Shown here one piece after another: positions 1 through 4,329 of a stretch of DNA of 5,010 bases. The notes beneath the pieces were generated by a model, which did not search any database, had not been told where the DNA came from, and saw only the letters and a list, made by a program, of their open reading frames with translations. Origin of the DNA: Rickettsiales bacterium (GTDB taxonomy: Bacteria; Pseudomonadota; Alphaproteobacteria; Rs-D84); the NCBI GenBank assembly GCA_031267375.1, contig JAIRZE010000048.1:1-5010 (forward strand), read 5' to 3'. A program made the translations under genes and the position numbers. Positions within the stretch are counted from its first letter, which is position 1, and each line of letters starts with the position of its first letter.

Positions 1-87
1 CGGCGGGGCATTTCGGGCGCCTGGCATTTGCGATGTGCAGCAATCCGGGAAAGATTATGATACGGCCCGCAAAGAATGATTTTATAA
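1..87. other. Window edge with several open frames, no gene assignable
   Basis: This stretch lies beyond the end of the small minus-strand gene and is too short to assign. On the plus strand two frames are open from the edge. One ends with TAA at 99-101 (visible C-terminus ...KIMIRPAKNDFIISGT) and would overlap the minus gene's end by 14 bases. The other ends with TGA at 77-79 (...VQQSGKDYDTARKE). On the minus strand two frames are also open to the edge, but neither has a convincing ATG or GTG start with a ribosome binding site. The plus frame ending at 101 has purine-rich first codon positions and is the most coding-like to my eye, so a convergent plus-strand gene is possible. I see no terminator hairpin here. 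Confidence 0.25.
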
Positions 88-480
88 TCAGCGGGACTTA
101 ACCTTTTTTTCTTTTGCCCACATTTCTTCAAACTCGCGGTTTCGCGCCAAGCCGCGCAAGTGGGAAAACTTTGCAAAAATGGGATCCGTATCCCAAAGTT
201 CAAAAACTGATTTTCTGGCAACCCGTTCCAGTTTTGCGATATCGCTTTTGTTGCGGTCAAAAAAGGCGTCGCCGATCAGCAGGCGGATAATAGTATCCGG
301 ATCCAGTTCCTTGTTCAATAAATCGCGAGCCCATTCCGCGACTTGCAAGCGCGAATCGCTGCCGATTGTAAAGTGTCCGGCCACGCGTTTGGAACCGGCC
401 AGCATCAGCATCCACGAATAAAAGCCTCGGTCAAACCCGGTTAAAAGAAAACAGAAAACAGCGCAGCGGAACTTTTTCAC
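88..480 (-). CDS. Small hypothetical protein, second gene of the virB11 unit
   Basis: I do not recognise this protein. With the proposed GTG start at 480 it has 130 residues. It opens with two lysines and a hydrophobic run (residues 5-12, FRCAVFCFLL region) that could be a short membrane segment or poor signal peptide. A charged, helical-looking body rich in D, E, K and R follows, with a very basic end (KEKKVKSR). The GTG lies 7 nt after the virB11 stop codon, which fits translational coupling; GGAAG at 496-500 is a possible but distant ribosome binding site. An ATG at 411 would give 107 residues without the hydrophobic start, and an ATG at 540 lies inside virB11 and is unlikely. Position suggests an accessory type IV secretion protein, but nothing in the sequence proves that. 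VirD4, which often follows virB11, is not what is found here. Confidence 0.6.
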   Translation of the reverse strand: MKKFRCAVFCFLLTGFDRGFYSWMLMLAGSKRVAGHFTIGSDSRLQVAEWARDLLNKELDPDTIIRLLIGDAFFDRNKSDIAKLERVARKSVFELWDTDPIFAKFSHLRGLARNREFEEMWAKEKKVKSR

Positions 481-487
481 ACACAGA

Positions 488-1447
488 CTATACCACTTCC
501 GTAACCGCGCGCAAGGCCCCATCGCGCGATAATTGCACAACCCGCAATTTATTCTTCATTTCCGCTATCAGCTCTCCGCGGTCATACGCTGGCTGAGTAT
601 GCAAAATCCGGTCCGCAAACGCCGCATATGCTGCCTCTGCGCTTTCCGCGTGAATGGTGGTATAGAAATGATCGTGGCCCGTGCCCATCATTTCCCACAA
701 GACGGATGCATTATCCGTAGAAATTTCCCCGCCGATAATGACATCCGGCGTCATACGAACAACCAAGTCCAGCAGCCGCGCGTAATTAAAGTCGTTGTTT
801 TGTTCGGTCCGGGACAAGACGAAATGAACTCTGTTTTTTTGCGGCACGCGGATTTCCCGCGCGTCTTCCACCGTGATGACGCGCGAATTCTGGTCAATCA
901 GGGTCAAGATATGATTCAAAAAAGTAGTCTTTCCCGTCGCGGTCGCGCCGGAAATTAAAATAGGACTTCCGTCGTTTATCGCGCTCATCAAGCGGTCATA
1001 CGGATCGTCGGGCTTGTCTTTGCTGCGCGGCTTTACGGACAGCAGCTTCTCGCCGTGTTTAAGGTGATAGTTTTCAAAGCTGGTGGACGATGCGCCGCTG
1101 CCGCGAATATTCAGCGCGACGCCGCCCGTAATGTCGCGATCGTCATACATAACATTCGGGCCGGCAATTGCGCTGAAACGATGATTGCCGGGCAAGGTGG
1201 CGTATACGACGGGCATACCGCGAATCGGGTCAAAGGGCCGCTCGTACACATTTGCCACGGTGTGGATCAAGTCCACCAGGTATTGCTTGGAAAGCTTGTC
1301 GGAATTATAAGCAACCCAAGGCACTCTGGCGCCGTGCAAGCGCATCCACACCTGGCCCTGGTGATTAATGGCGATTTCTTCAACAAAACTGGGAAGATAA
1401 AATTCTTCCAGCGGTTTCAATAAAGAGTCAAGAACGATATCAGACAT
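488..1447 (-). CDS. virB11: VirB11-family type IV secretion system ATPase
   Basis: This is a hexameric cytoplasmic traffic ATPase that sits at the inner-membrane base of a type IV secretion or conjugation machine and powers pilus assembly and substrate transfer. The 319-residue length is typical. An N-terminal domain (about 1-140) precedes the RecA-like ATPase domain. Visible motifs are Walker A GATATGKTT (167-175), the Asp box ITVEDAREI (191-199), Walker B DVIIGGE (235-241) and the His box GTGHDHFYTTIHAES (255-269), all in the expected order and spacing. After Walker B, the Arg usual in GE(L/I)R is a serine (S243). The start at 1447 is chosen because GGAG lies 5 nt upstream; an ATG at 1570 in frame would read through the promoter and heptad repeats. 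The small gene at 88-480 follows at once, so the two are probably co-transcribed from the promoter at 1515-1543. PilT/GspE relatives are less likely, given the size and the GTGH...TTIHA box. Confidence 0.94.
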   Translation of the reverse strand: MSDIVLDSLLKPLEEFYLPSFVEEIAINHQGQVWMRLHGARVPWVAYNSDKLSKQYLVDLIHTVANVYERPFDPIRGMPVVYATLPGNHRFSAIAGPNVMYDDRDITGGVALNIRGSGASSTSFENYHLKHGEKLLSVKPRSKDKPDDPYDRLMSAINDGSPILISGATATGKTTFLNHILTLIDQNSRVITVEDAREIRVPQKNRVHFVLSRTEQNNDFNYARLLDLVVRMTPDVIIGGEISTDNASVLWEMMGTGHDHFYTTIHAESAEAAYAAFADRILHTQPAYDRGELIAEMKNKLRVVQLSRDGALRAVTEVV

Positions 1448-1452
1448 TTTTG

Positions 1453-1456
1453 CTCC
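1453..1456 (-). promoter_or_regulatory. Ribosome binding site that fixes the virB11 start
   Basis: Read on the minus strand, GGAG is followed by CAAAA and then ATG, a 5-nt spacer. This is the only good Shine-Dalgarno site near any in-frame ATG and places the start at 1447 rather than 1570. Confidence 0.75.
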
Positions 1457-1461
1457 GCAAA

Positions 1462-1496
1462 AATAATGAATAATGAACAATGAGCAGTTAACAATG
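1462..1496 (-). repeat. Degenerate 7-bp tandem array in the virB11 leader
   Basis: On the plus strand this is five heptamers in register: AATAATG, AATAATG, AACAATG, AGCAGTT, AACAATG. On the minus strand they read CATTGTT/CATTATT, the same unit as the array in the lipoprotein signal peptide at 1596-1630 but in opposite orientation. The 12-mer TGCTCATTGTTC is exact in both (minus strand 1475-1486, plus strand 1599-1610). The array lies between the virB11 promoter and its ribosome binding site, so changes in copy number would alter leader length but not the reading frame. Confidence 0.75.
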
Positions 1497-1514
1497 CCAT
1501 TGAAACATAAGTTG

Positions 1515-1543
1515 ATTTTATCACAAATTGGCACTTGAAGCAA
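1515..1543 (-). promoter_or_regulatory. Predicted sigma-70 promoter for virB11
   Basis: Minus strand: TTGCTT (1538-1543), a 17-nt spacer, then TAAAAT (1515-1520), which matches TATAAT at five of six positions. The TGA directly before it makes an extended -10. The -35 box is weak (TTG only). Transcription would begin near 1508 and give a leader of about 60 nt that contains the heptad array. The -35 box overlaps that of the divergent promoter. Confidence 0.55.
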
Positions 1544-1563
1544 TTTGCAAAAATTGATAAAAT
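1535..1563 (+). promoter_or_regulatory. Predicted sigma-70 promoter for the heptad lipoprotein
   Basis: Plus strand: TTGAAG (1535-1540), a 17-nt spacer, then TAAAAT (1558-1563) with TGA before it, an extended -10. This mirrors the minus-strand promoter, and the two -35 boxes share bases 1538-1540. The symmetry appears as an inverted repeat, TTTTATCA at 1516-1523 and TGATAAAA at 1555-1562, with CAAATTG (1524-1530) and CAATTTG (1541-1547) inside. The expected start of transcription near 1570 leaves a very short leader before AAGG (1571-1574) and the ATG at 1583. Confidence 0.55.
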
Positions 1564-1582
1564 AAATCAAAAGGTATGTATT

Positions 1583-2149
1583 ATGAAAAAACTTTCATTG
1601 CTCATTGTTCATTGTTCATTGTTCATTGTTTTGGGCTGCGCCCAAAACAGGGACGCACCGTATAATGAAAAGGATTTTGCGCGCGGCGGCGCGGACGCTC
1701 CGATGTATAACGAGCGCACGGATACTTTTATGCAGGCGGATAATCAGTACGCCAATGTTGATTCTTACAAGCCAAAGACTGCGGAAGAAAAAGAAGCCAA
1801 TCAAAACAAATGGAATTCCTCGCGTATGGAAACCAGGTGGCAGGAATATAAGGGGGCTATGATCCGCGTGCAAATATTGCTGGGCAATATGGATATGCGC
1901 GAAATGCGGCTGAGAATGATGCAGAACGCGGACGGAATGGATATAGACGGCGACGCGCGCAAAATCTTGGCAAAGGTCGCGGATTTTGAGATGAAGCGCG
2001 TCTGCGGCAGAAACGCAGACAGCGTGGTCGTAGTTTATGACAAGCCCAGCTTTGACGCGATGCGCCCTACCCCGTACTTTGATTACAGGATAGAGGCCGA
2101 AGGGGCGACAATGCGCGAATACGGCTTTCGCTGCGTGTACAGGGATTAA
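1583..2149 (+). CDS. Unrecognised lipoprotein with repeat-encoded signal peptide
   Basis: The protein has 188 residues and I do not recognise its family. It has a type II signal peptide: KK at 2-3, a hydrophobic stretch to residue 18, then a lipobox ending VLGC with the lipidated Cys at 19 (followed by Ala, so probably not subject to Asp+2 inner-membrane retention). The mature part starts with a flexible N/D/Y-rich linker (about 22-65). A charged helical stretch follows (about 66-118, KTAEEKEANQNK and the Met/Arg-rich RMETRW...MREMRLRMMQ), and then a compact C-terminal domain with two cysteines, C141 and C184, that could pair in the periplasm. The start is the ATG at 1583, with AAGG 8 nt upstream; an in-frame ATG at 1535 lies in the promoter. 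The signal peptide is encoded by five 7-bp repeats, so slippage would shift the frame. It is divergent from virB11 and shares its control region, so a link to the secretion machine is possible but unproven. Confidence 0.8.
   Translation: MKKLSLLIVHCSLFIVLGCAQNRDAPYNEKDFARGGADAPMYNERTDTFMQADNQYANVDSYKPKTAEEKEANQNKWNSSRMETRWQEYKGAMIRVQILLGNMDMREMRLRMMQNADGMDIDGDARKILAKVADFEMKRVCGRNADSVVVVYDKPSFDAMRPTPYFDYRIEAEGATMREYGFRCVYRD
1596..1630 (+). repeat. Five-unit heptanucleotide tandem repeat inside a signal peptide
   Basis: CATTGCT is followed by four perfect copies of CATTGTT (1603-1630), encoding roughly residues 5-16 of the lipoprotein. Since 7 is not a multiple of 3, a gain or loss of one unit shifts the frame. 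One extra unit would bring TAA at 1663-1665 into frame, shortly after the signal peptide. One lost unit would move reading into a frame that stays open until a stop at 1860-1862. The same unit occurs inverted at 1462-1496. Confidence 0.85.
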
Positions 2150-2157
2150 GCTTGGCG

Positions 2158-2228
2158 TGGTGGGTGGGGTGCCTTTGTCCAAAAGGCACCTGCAATAATG
2201 GCGACCTTGGGACAAGGTCGCCCCACCA
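2158..2228. repeat. GC-rich three-arm palindromic element
   Basis: Two hairpins stand side by side. The first is GGTGCCTTT (2168-2176) with AAAGGCACC (2182-2190), loop of 5. The second is GGCGACCTTG (2200-2209) with CAAGGTCGCC (2213-2222), loop GGA. Around them TGGTGGG (2158-2164) can pair with CCCACCA (2222-2228). The element lies 8 nt after the lipoprotein stop codon and could end its transcript or protect its 3' end, though no T-run follows. It fills most of the gap before the next gene. Confidence 0.7.
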
Positions 2229-2251
2229 TAGCAGCTCGTGGGTGGGGGCTT
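2229..2251 (+). repeat. 23-bp direct repeat shared with the larger palindromic element
   Basis: These 23 bases match 2586-2608 with two mismatches; the core TGGGTGGGGGCTT is identical (2239-2251 and 2596-2608). In the larger element this segment forms the end of one arm and the left side of the next. Here the matching right side is absent, so it looks like a fragment of the same repeat family. Confidence 0.65.
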
Positions 2252-2282
2252 GCCTTGGGAATAATAAAAAAAAGGATATCCT

Positions 2283-2495
2283 ATGACAGACAACGAAAAA
2301 TTAGACAAATGGTATGCCGCAGAAAAACAAAAGATAGAAAAGAAACATTTCAATCCCGCTACCAAGAAACCGTATAATCAGGAAGCTTATAACAGTGCGA
2401 TAGAGCAACTTGAAAGAAATATGCTTGCAAGGGAAAAGAGCAATAACGATATTACCCGTCAAACCCATTGGTGGGGCGGCAAGCAAGAGCATTAA
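2283..2495 (+). CDS. Small hypothetical protein, 70 residues, highly charged
   Basis: I do not recognise this protein. It begins MTDNEKLDKWYAAEKQKIEK, has no signal peptide or membrane segment, and is rich in K, E, N and Q. Two likely helices (about 4-20 and 32-52) are separated by HFNPATKKPYNQEAY, and the tail is WWGGKQEH. It is probably a soluble cytoplasmic protein. AAGGA at 2272-2276, 6 nt before the ATG, is a good ribosome binding site, and it supports real translation better than the length does. It is enclosed by two palindromic elements (2158-2251 and 2502-2707). The stop codon at 2493-2495 is only 6 nt from the second, so it may be co-transcribed with the lipoprotein upstream or depend on a promoter inside the first element that I cannot identify. 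Confidence 0.65.
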   Translation: MTDNEKLDKWYAAEKQKIEKKHFNPATKKPYNQEAYNSAIEQLERNMLAREKSNNDITRQTHWWGGKQEH

Positions 2496-2501
2496 TAAAC
2501 T

Positions 2502-2707
2502 CGGTGCGCACACCTGCCCCCGTTTTCGGGGGCGGGATAGAGTTGGCTTATGAGTCTCGCCGTAGCAAAGCGAAGGCGGACGAGTTAGCAACTCTTGGGT
2601 GGGGGCTTCTGGCGCTCCATAAGCCCCCACCCAAGTTTTTCTAAATTCGCTGCGCTCATCAAGAAAAACTATCCCGCCCCCGTAAACGGGGGCAGGTGTG
2701 CGCACCG
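2502..2707. repeat. Cloverleaf-like palindromic element with 39-bp inverted arms
   Basis: The outer arms 2502-2540 and 2669-2707 are inverted copies matching at 38 of 39 positions. Each arm also holds its own hairpin: CCCCCG-TTTT-CGGGGG (2517-2532) and CCCCCG-TAAA-CGGGGG (2677-2692). The interior is fully used by three more arms: GAGTTG (2540-2545) with CAACTC (2589-2594), CTTGGGTGGGGGCTT (2594-2608) with its exact complement at 2621-2635, and AGTTTTTCT (2634-2642) with AGAAAAACT (2662-2670). The arms abut with 1-2 shared bases, so the whole 206 bp can fold as a four-way junction. It contains no plausible gene. It is probably a mobile or REP-like repeat, or a structured RNA or terminator. I see no clear target duplication. 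Confidence 0.8.
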
Positions 2708-2755
2708 CGCTTAACAAAAAAATTAACAAACACTTAAAACAAAAAAGGAAGAAAA

Positions 2756-3076
2756 ATGAAAATGAAAAAAATTATGCCGATATTTGCAATCTGCGGAGCC
2801 TTGTTCCTGACTGCGTGCGATAAAGCCGCGAAAAACGGGGATACTGTAAAAATTGATTTTGCGGGATATTTGAACGGGGAACAGTTTGCGGGCGGCACGG
2901 GCCAAGCGGATTTGAAATTGGGCAGCGGGCAATTCGTTCCCGGATTTGAAGAACAATTGGTCGGCGCGAAAAAAGGCGAAGAACGCGAAGTAAAAATTAC
3001 TTTTCCAGAGCAATATGTTCCAGGCCTGGCCGGAAAAGATGTGATATTCAAAGTCAAGGTTTTGGAAATAAAATAA
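2756..3076 (+). CDS. Lipoprotein FKBP-type peptidyl-prolyl isomerase, trigger-factor-like
   Basis: This predicted folding catalyst isomerises Xaa-Pro bonds in envelope proteins. The 106 residues comprise a type II signal peptide (1-20) with lipobox LTAC, the lipidated Cys at 21 and Asp at +2 (in E. coli a signal for staying in the inner membrane), a linker of only a few residues, and one FKBP domain (about 27-106). Visible FKBP features are [17 protein letters not shown] (28-44), the [20 protein letters not shown] core (56-75) and TFPEQY (82-87). The order and the TFPE-Y...L-GK pattern are closest to the middle domain of trigger factor rather than FkpA or SlyD. The conserved Asp after the phenylalanine is replaced (F44-A45), and the usual Trp of the pocket is F64, so activity may be weak. 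AGGA lies 6 nt before the ATG, which favours this start over the ATG at 2762. A hairpin terminator follows at 3101. Confidence 0.88.
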   Translation: MKMKKIMPIFAICGALFLTACDKAAKNGDTVKIDFAGYLNGEQFAGGTGQADLKLGSGQFVPGFEEQLVGAKKGEEREVKITFPEQYVPGLAGKDVIFKVKVLEIK

Positions 3077-3100
3077 TAGTTATGAAAATGATGATTGCAC

Positions 3101-3127
3101 AATCCGCCAACCCGGCGGATTTTGTTT
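3101..3127 (+). terminator. Rho-independent-type terminator after the FKBP gene
   Basis: AATCCGCC (3101-3108), loop AACCC, GGCGGATT (3114-3121): an 8-bp perfect stem that runs into a T-rich tail (TTGTTTA). It begins 24 nt after the stop codon. The tail is interrupted by a G, so efficiency is uncertain. Confidence 0.75.
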
Positions 3128-3150
3128 ATAGCCCAAACACCAAGAATACA

Positions 3151-3179
3151 TTGACAAATATTTGAATAAAAATCATATT
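3151..3179 (+). promoter_or_regulatory. Possible upstream promoter, perfect -35 with weak -10
   Basis: TTGACA (3151-3156), a 17-nt spacer, then CATATT (3174-3179), four of six matches. The -35 box runs into the palindrome CAAATATTTG (3155-3164). It would drive the Nudix gene from a long leader or an unseen small RNA. Confidence 0.35.
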
Positions 3180-3294
3180 TTTGTACTATTTGTCATTTAA
3201 TTTTCCCGGATTTCCGCGAAATTTGCACTCTTGCCGCCCATAAAAATCCGTGAAACACCCGAAAATATAAAGTATTTGACAAATATTTGTATAA
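3151..3294 (+). promoter_or_regulatory. Operator-like repeated palindrome TTGACAAATATTTG
   Basis: A 19-nt segment at 3151-3169 recurs at 3276-3294 with one mismatch; TTGACAAATATTTG is identical in both. It contains the perfect palindrome CAAATATTTG, extended to ACAAATATTTGT in the second copy. A half-site in reverse, TATTTGTCA, is at 3187-3195, and a further AAATATTTG is at 3310-3318. Since both full copies cover -35 boxes, a dimeric repressor is a reasonable guess. The intervening bases contain no gene I can support. Confidence 0.5.
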
Positions 3295-3304
3295 CTTGTA
3301 AGAT
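3276..3304 (+). promoter_or_regulatory. Predicted sigma-70 promoter of the Nudix gene
   Basis: Perfect TTGACA (3276-3281), an ideal 17-nt spacer and TAAGAT (3299-3304). Transcription would begin near 3311 and give a leader of about 87 nt. The operator-like palindrome overlaps the -35 box and the start of the spacer. Confidence 0.65.
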
Positions 3305-3326
3305 GTGCGAAATATTTGGCAGCGCC

Positions 3327-3375
3327 TTTGGAAAAGTATCCAAACTGCCTAAAAACCGGCATATTTCGGCCGAAA
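3327..3375 (+). other. Small inverted repeats in the Nudix leader
   Basis: TTTGGA (3327-3332) pairs with TCCAAA (3339-3344). Further down, TTTCGGCCGAAA (3364-3375) is a perfect 12-bp palindrome ending 5 nt before the GGGGAG ribosome binding site at 3381-3386. The palindrome could be a second protein-binding site. As RNA it has no loop, so a DNA role or RNA dimer contact is more likely than a hairpin. Confidence 0.35.
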
Positions 3376-3397
3376 ACAATGGGGAGCAACTGACTTT

Positions 3398-4018
3398 ATG
3401 GCGGAATTTCAAGGATCTTTTTGGAAACCGGAAAAACAGGTAAAGGTTGAATACCTGGATGTTTTGGACGAAAACGGCTTGAAAACCGGCGAAATGATAG
3501 ACAGAAAACTGGTGCATCAAAAAGGGCTTTGGCATCGCGCGCTTTGCGTTGCCGCGGTTAAGTTTGACAGGGTTGACGGCTGGAAAGTACTGATGCAGCG
3601 GCGCGCCTTGAACAAGGATAAATTTCCCGGAATGTGGGATTTGACATTAGCCGCCCACGTGGTTGCGAAAGAATTTTCCGTAACTTCGGCCGCTCGCGAA
3701 TTCAAAGAAGAAGTAAATTTTATTTTGCCGTTCAAAGTTTCGCTGTCTGACTTTATGCCATTGTTTTCGTTTCGCGATATGCGCGAGATTCCTAATAAAG
3801 ACGGCACGGTTATGATAGAAAACCAGCACTATGACTTTTTCATTATGAACAAGAAAATAGATATGGGAAAGATAGAGTTCAACGACGGCGAGGTTATGGA
3901 CATAGGCTGGAAAACCTATGATGATATAAAAGAATTTTACGAGCAAGACATACTGCACCCGCGGACTCAGTGGGTTGACCCATTATTTGAATTTCTTGCC
4001 ACTGGATTTTTGCAATAG
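3398..4018 (+). CDS. Nudix hydrolase, IPP-isomerase-like group
   Basis: This 206-residue cytoplasmic protein belongs to the Nudix superfamily, whose members cleave nucleoside diphosphates linked to another group using Mg or Mn. Its layout matches the YfcD/isopentenyl-diphosphate-isomerase-like group: DVLDENGLKTGEMIDRKLVH (21-40), GLWHRAL (43-49), LMQRRA (65-70), KDKFPGMWDLT (73-83), then the Nudix box at 86-108. In the box the metal ligands are kept (E92, R100, E101, E104, E105), but the two signature glycines are replaced (A86, N107). The Cys needed by true type 1 IPP isomerase is also Ala (A85), so it is not expected to be that enzyme; the substrate is unknown. The ATG at 3398 follows GGGGAG with an 11-nt spacer, somewhat long. 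It appears to be a single-gene unit from the promoter at 3276 and converges on the cysteine-rich gene across the palindromic element. Confidence 0.88.
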   Translation: MAEFQGSFWKPEKQVKVEYLDVLDENGLKTGEMIDRKLVHQKGLWHRALCVAAVKFDRVDGWKVLMQRRALNKDKFPGMWDLTLAAHVVAKEFSVTSAAREFKEEVNFILPFKVSLSDFMPLFSFRDMREIPNKDGTVMIENQHYDFFIMNKKIDMGKIEFNDGEVMDIGWKTYDDIKEFYEQDILHPRTQWVDPLFEFLATGFLQ

Positions 4019-4064
4019 ATCCCAGTTTGGTTATTTAGTAAAGAAAGTATTTTTTTGAAATAAA

Positions 4065-4307
4065 ATAAAGCTCGGTCTAAATTCCCCTTCCCACAGGGAA
4101 GGGGTGGCATCACGGCGGAGCCCGCAGGGCGGAGACGGATGACGGGGTAGGGGTAATAAAGGATATATTGTTGTATTATTGTACTACTACATTAATACAA
4201 TTATATCGTGATATAACGATATAATGATGGGTGCTTTTAGACCCCTACCCCGGCCACTTCGTGGCCACCCCTTCCCTATGGGAAGGGGAATTACTACCGA
4301 GCTTTAT
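4065..4307. mobile_element. MITE-like element, 43-bp inverted arms, no transposase
   Basis: The arms 4065-4107 and 4265-4307 are inverted copies with four mismatches; the tips are ATAAAGCTCGGT and ACCGAGCTTTAT. Each arm has an internal hairpin CCCCTTCCC-nnn-GGGAAGGGG (4084-4104 and 4268-4288). Further in, GGGGTAGGGGT (4144-4154) pairs with ACCCCTACCCC (4241-4251), and GGCCAC-TTC-GTGGCC (4252-4266) is a separate hairpin. The centre (4155-4240) is AT-rich with two weaker stems, TTGTATTA/TAATACAA (4171-4178, 4193-4200) and ATTATATCG/CGATATAAT (4200-4208, 4217-4225). TAAAA directly flanks both ends (4061-4065 and 4307-4311), a possible 5-bp target duplication. It fills nearly all of the gap between the convergent genes ending at 4018 and 4330 and could act as a two-way terminator. 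Short open frames inside it are not believable genes. Confidence 0.7.
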
Positions 4308-4329
4308 AAAATCTATAACATATCAATTT

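Noticed and set aside
1529..1548. Sigma-54 promoter (TGGCAC...TTGC)
   Set aside because: The GG and GC elements are 15 nt apart rather than the required 10.
488..1570. Longer VirB11 starting at 1570 (360 residues)
   Set aside because: The extra 41 residues read through the divergent promoter and the heptad array, lack a ribosome binding site, and extend beyond the normal VirB11 N-terminus.
1535..1582. In-frame ATG at 1535 for the lipoprotein
   Set aside because: It would put 16 polar residues before the lysines of a standard signal peptide, lies on the promoter, and has no ribosome binding site.
1462..1630. CRISPR array
   Set aside because: The repeats are 7-bp tandem units without spacers.
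1616..2365. Minus-strand 249-codon frame opposite the lipoprotein
   Set aside because: It is antisense to the lipoprotein and the 70-codon gene and crosses the palindromic element; low-complexity product with no recognisable domain.
3231..3443. Plus-strand 70-codon frame before the Nudix gene
   Set aside because: It spans the predicted promoter and leader and overlaps the Nudix start in another frame; no ribosome binding site.
3398..4018. Type 1 isopentenyl-diphosphate isomerase
   Set aside because: The catalytic cysteine position is Ala (residue 85); general similarity fits the wider Nudix group.
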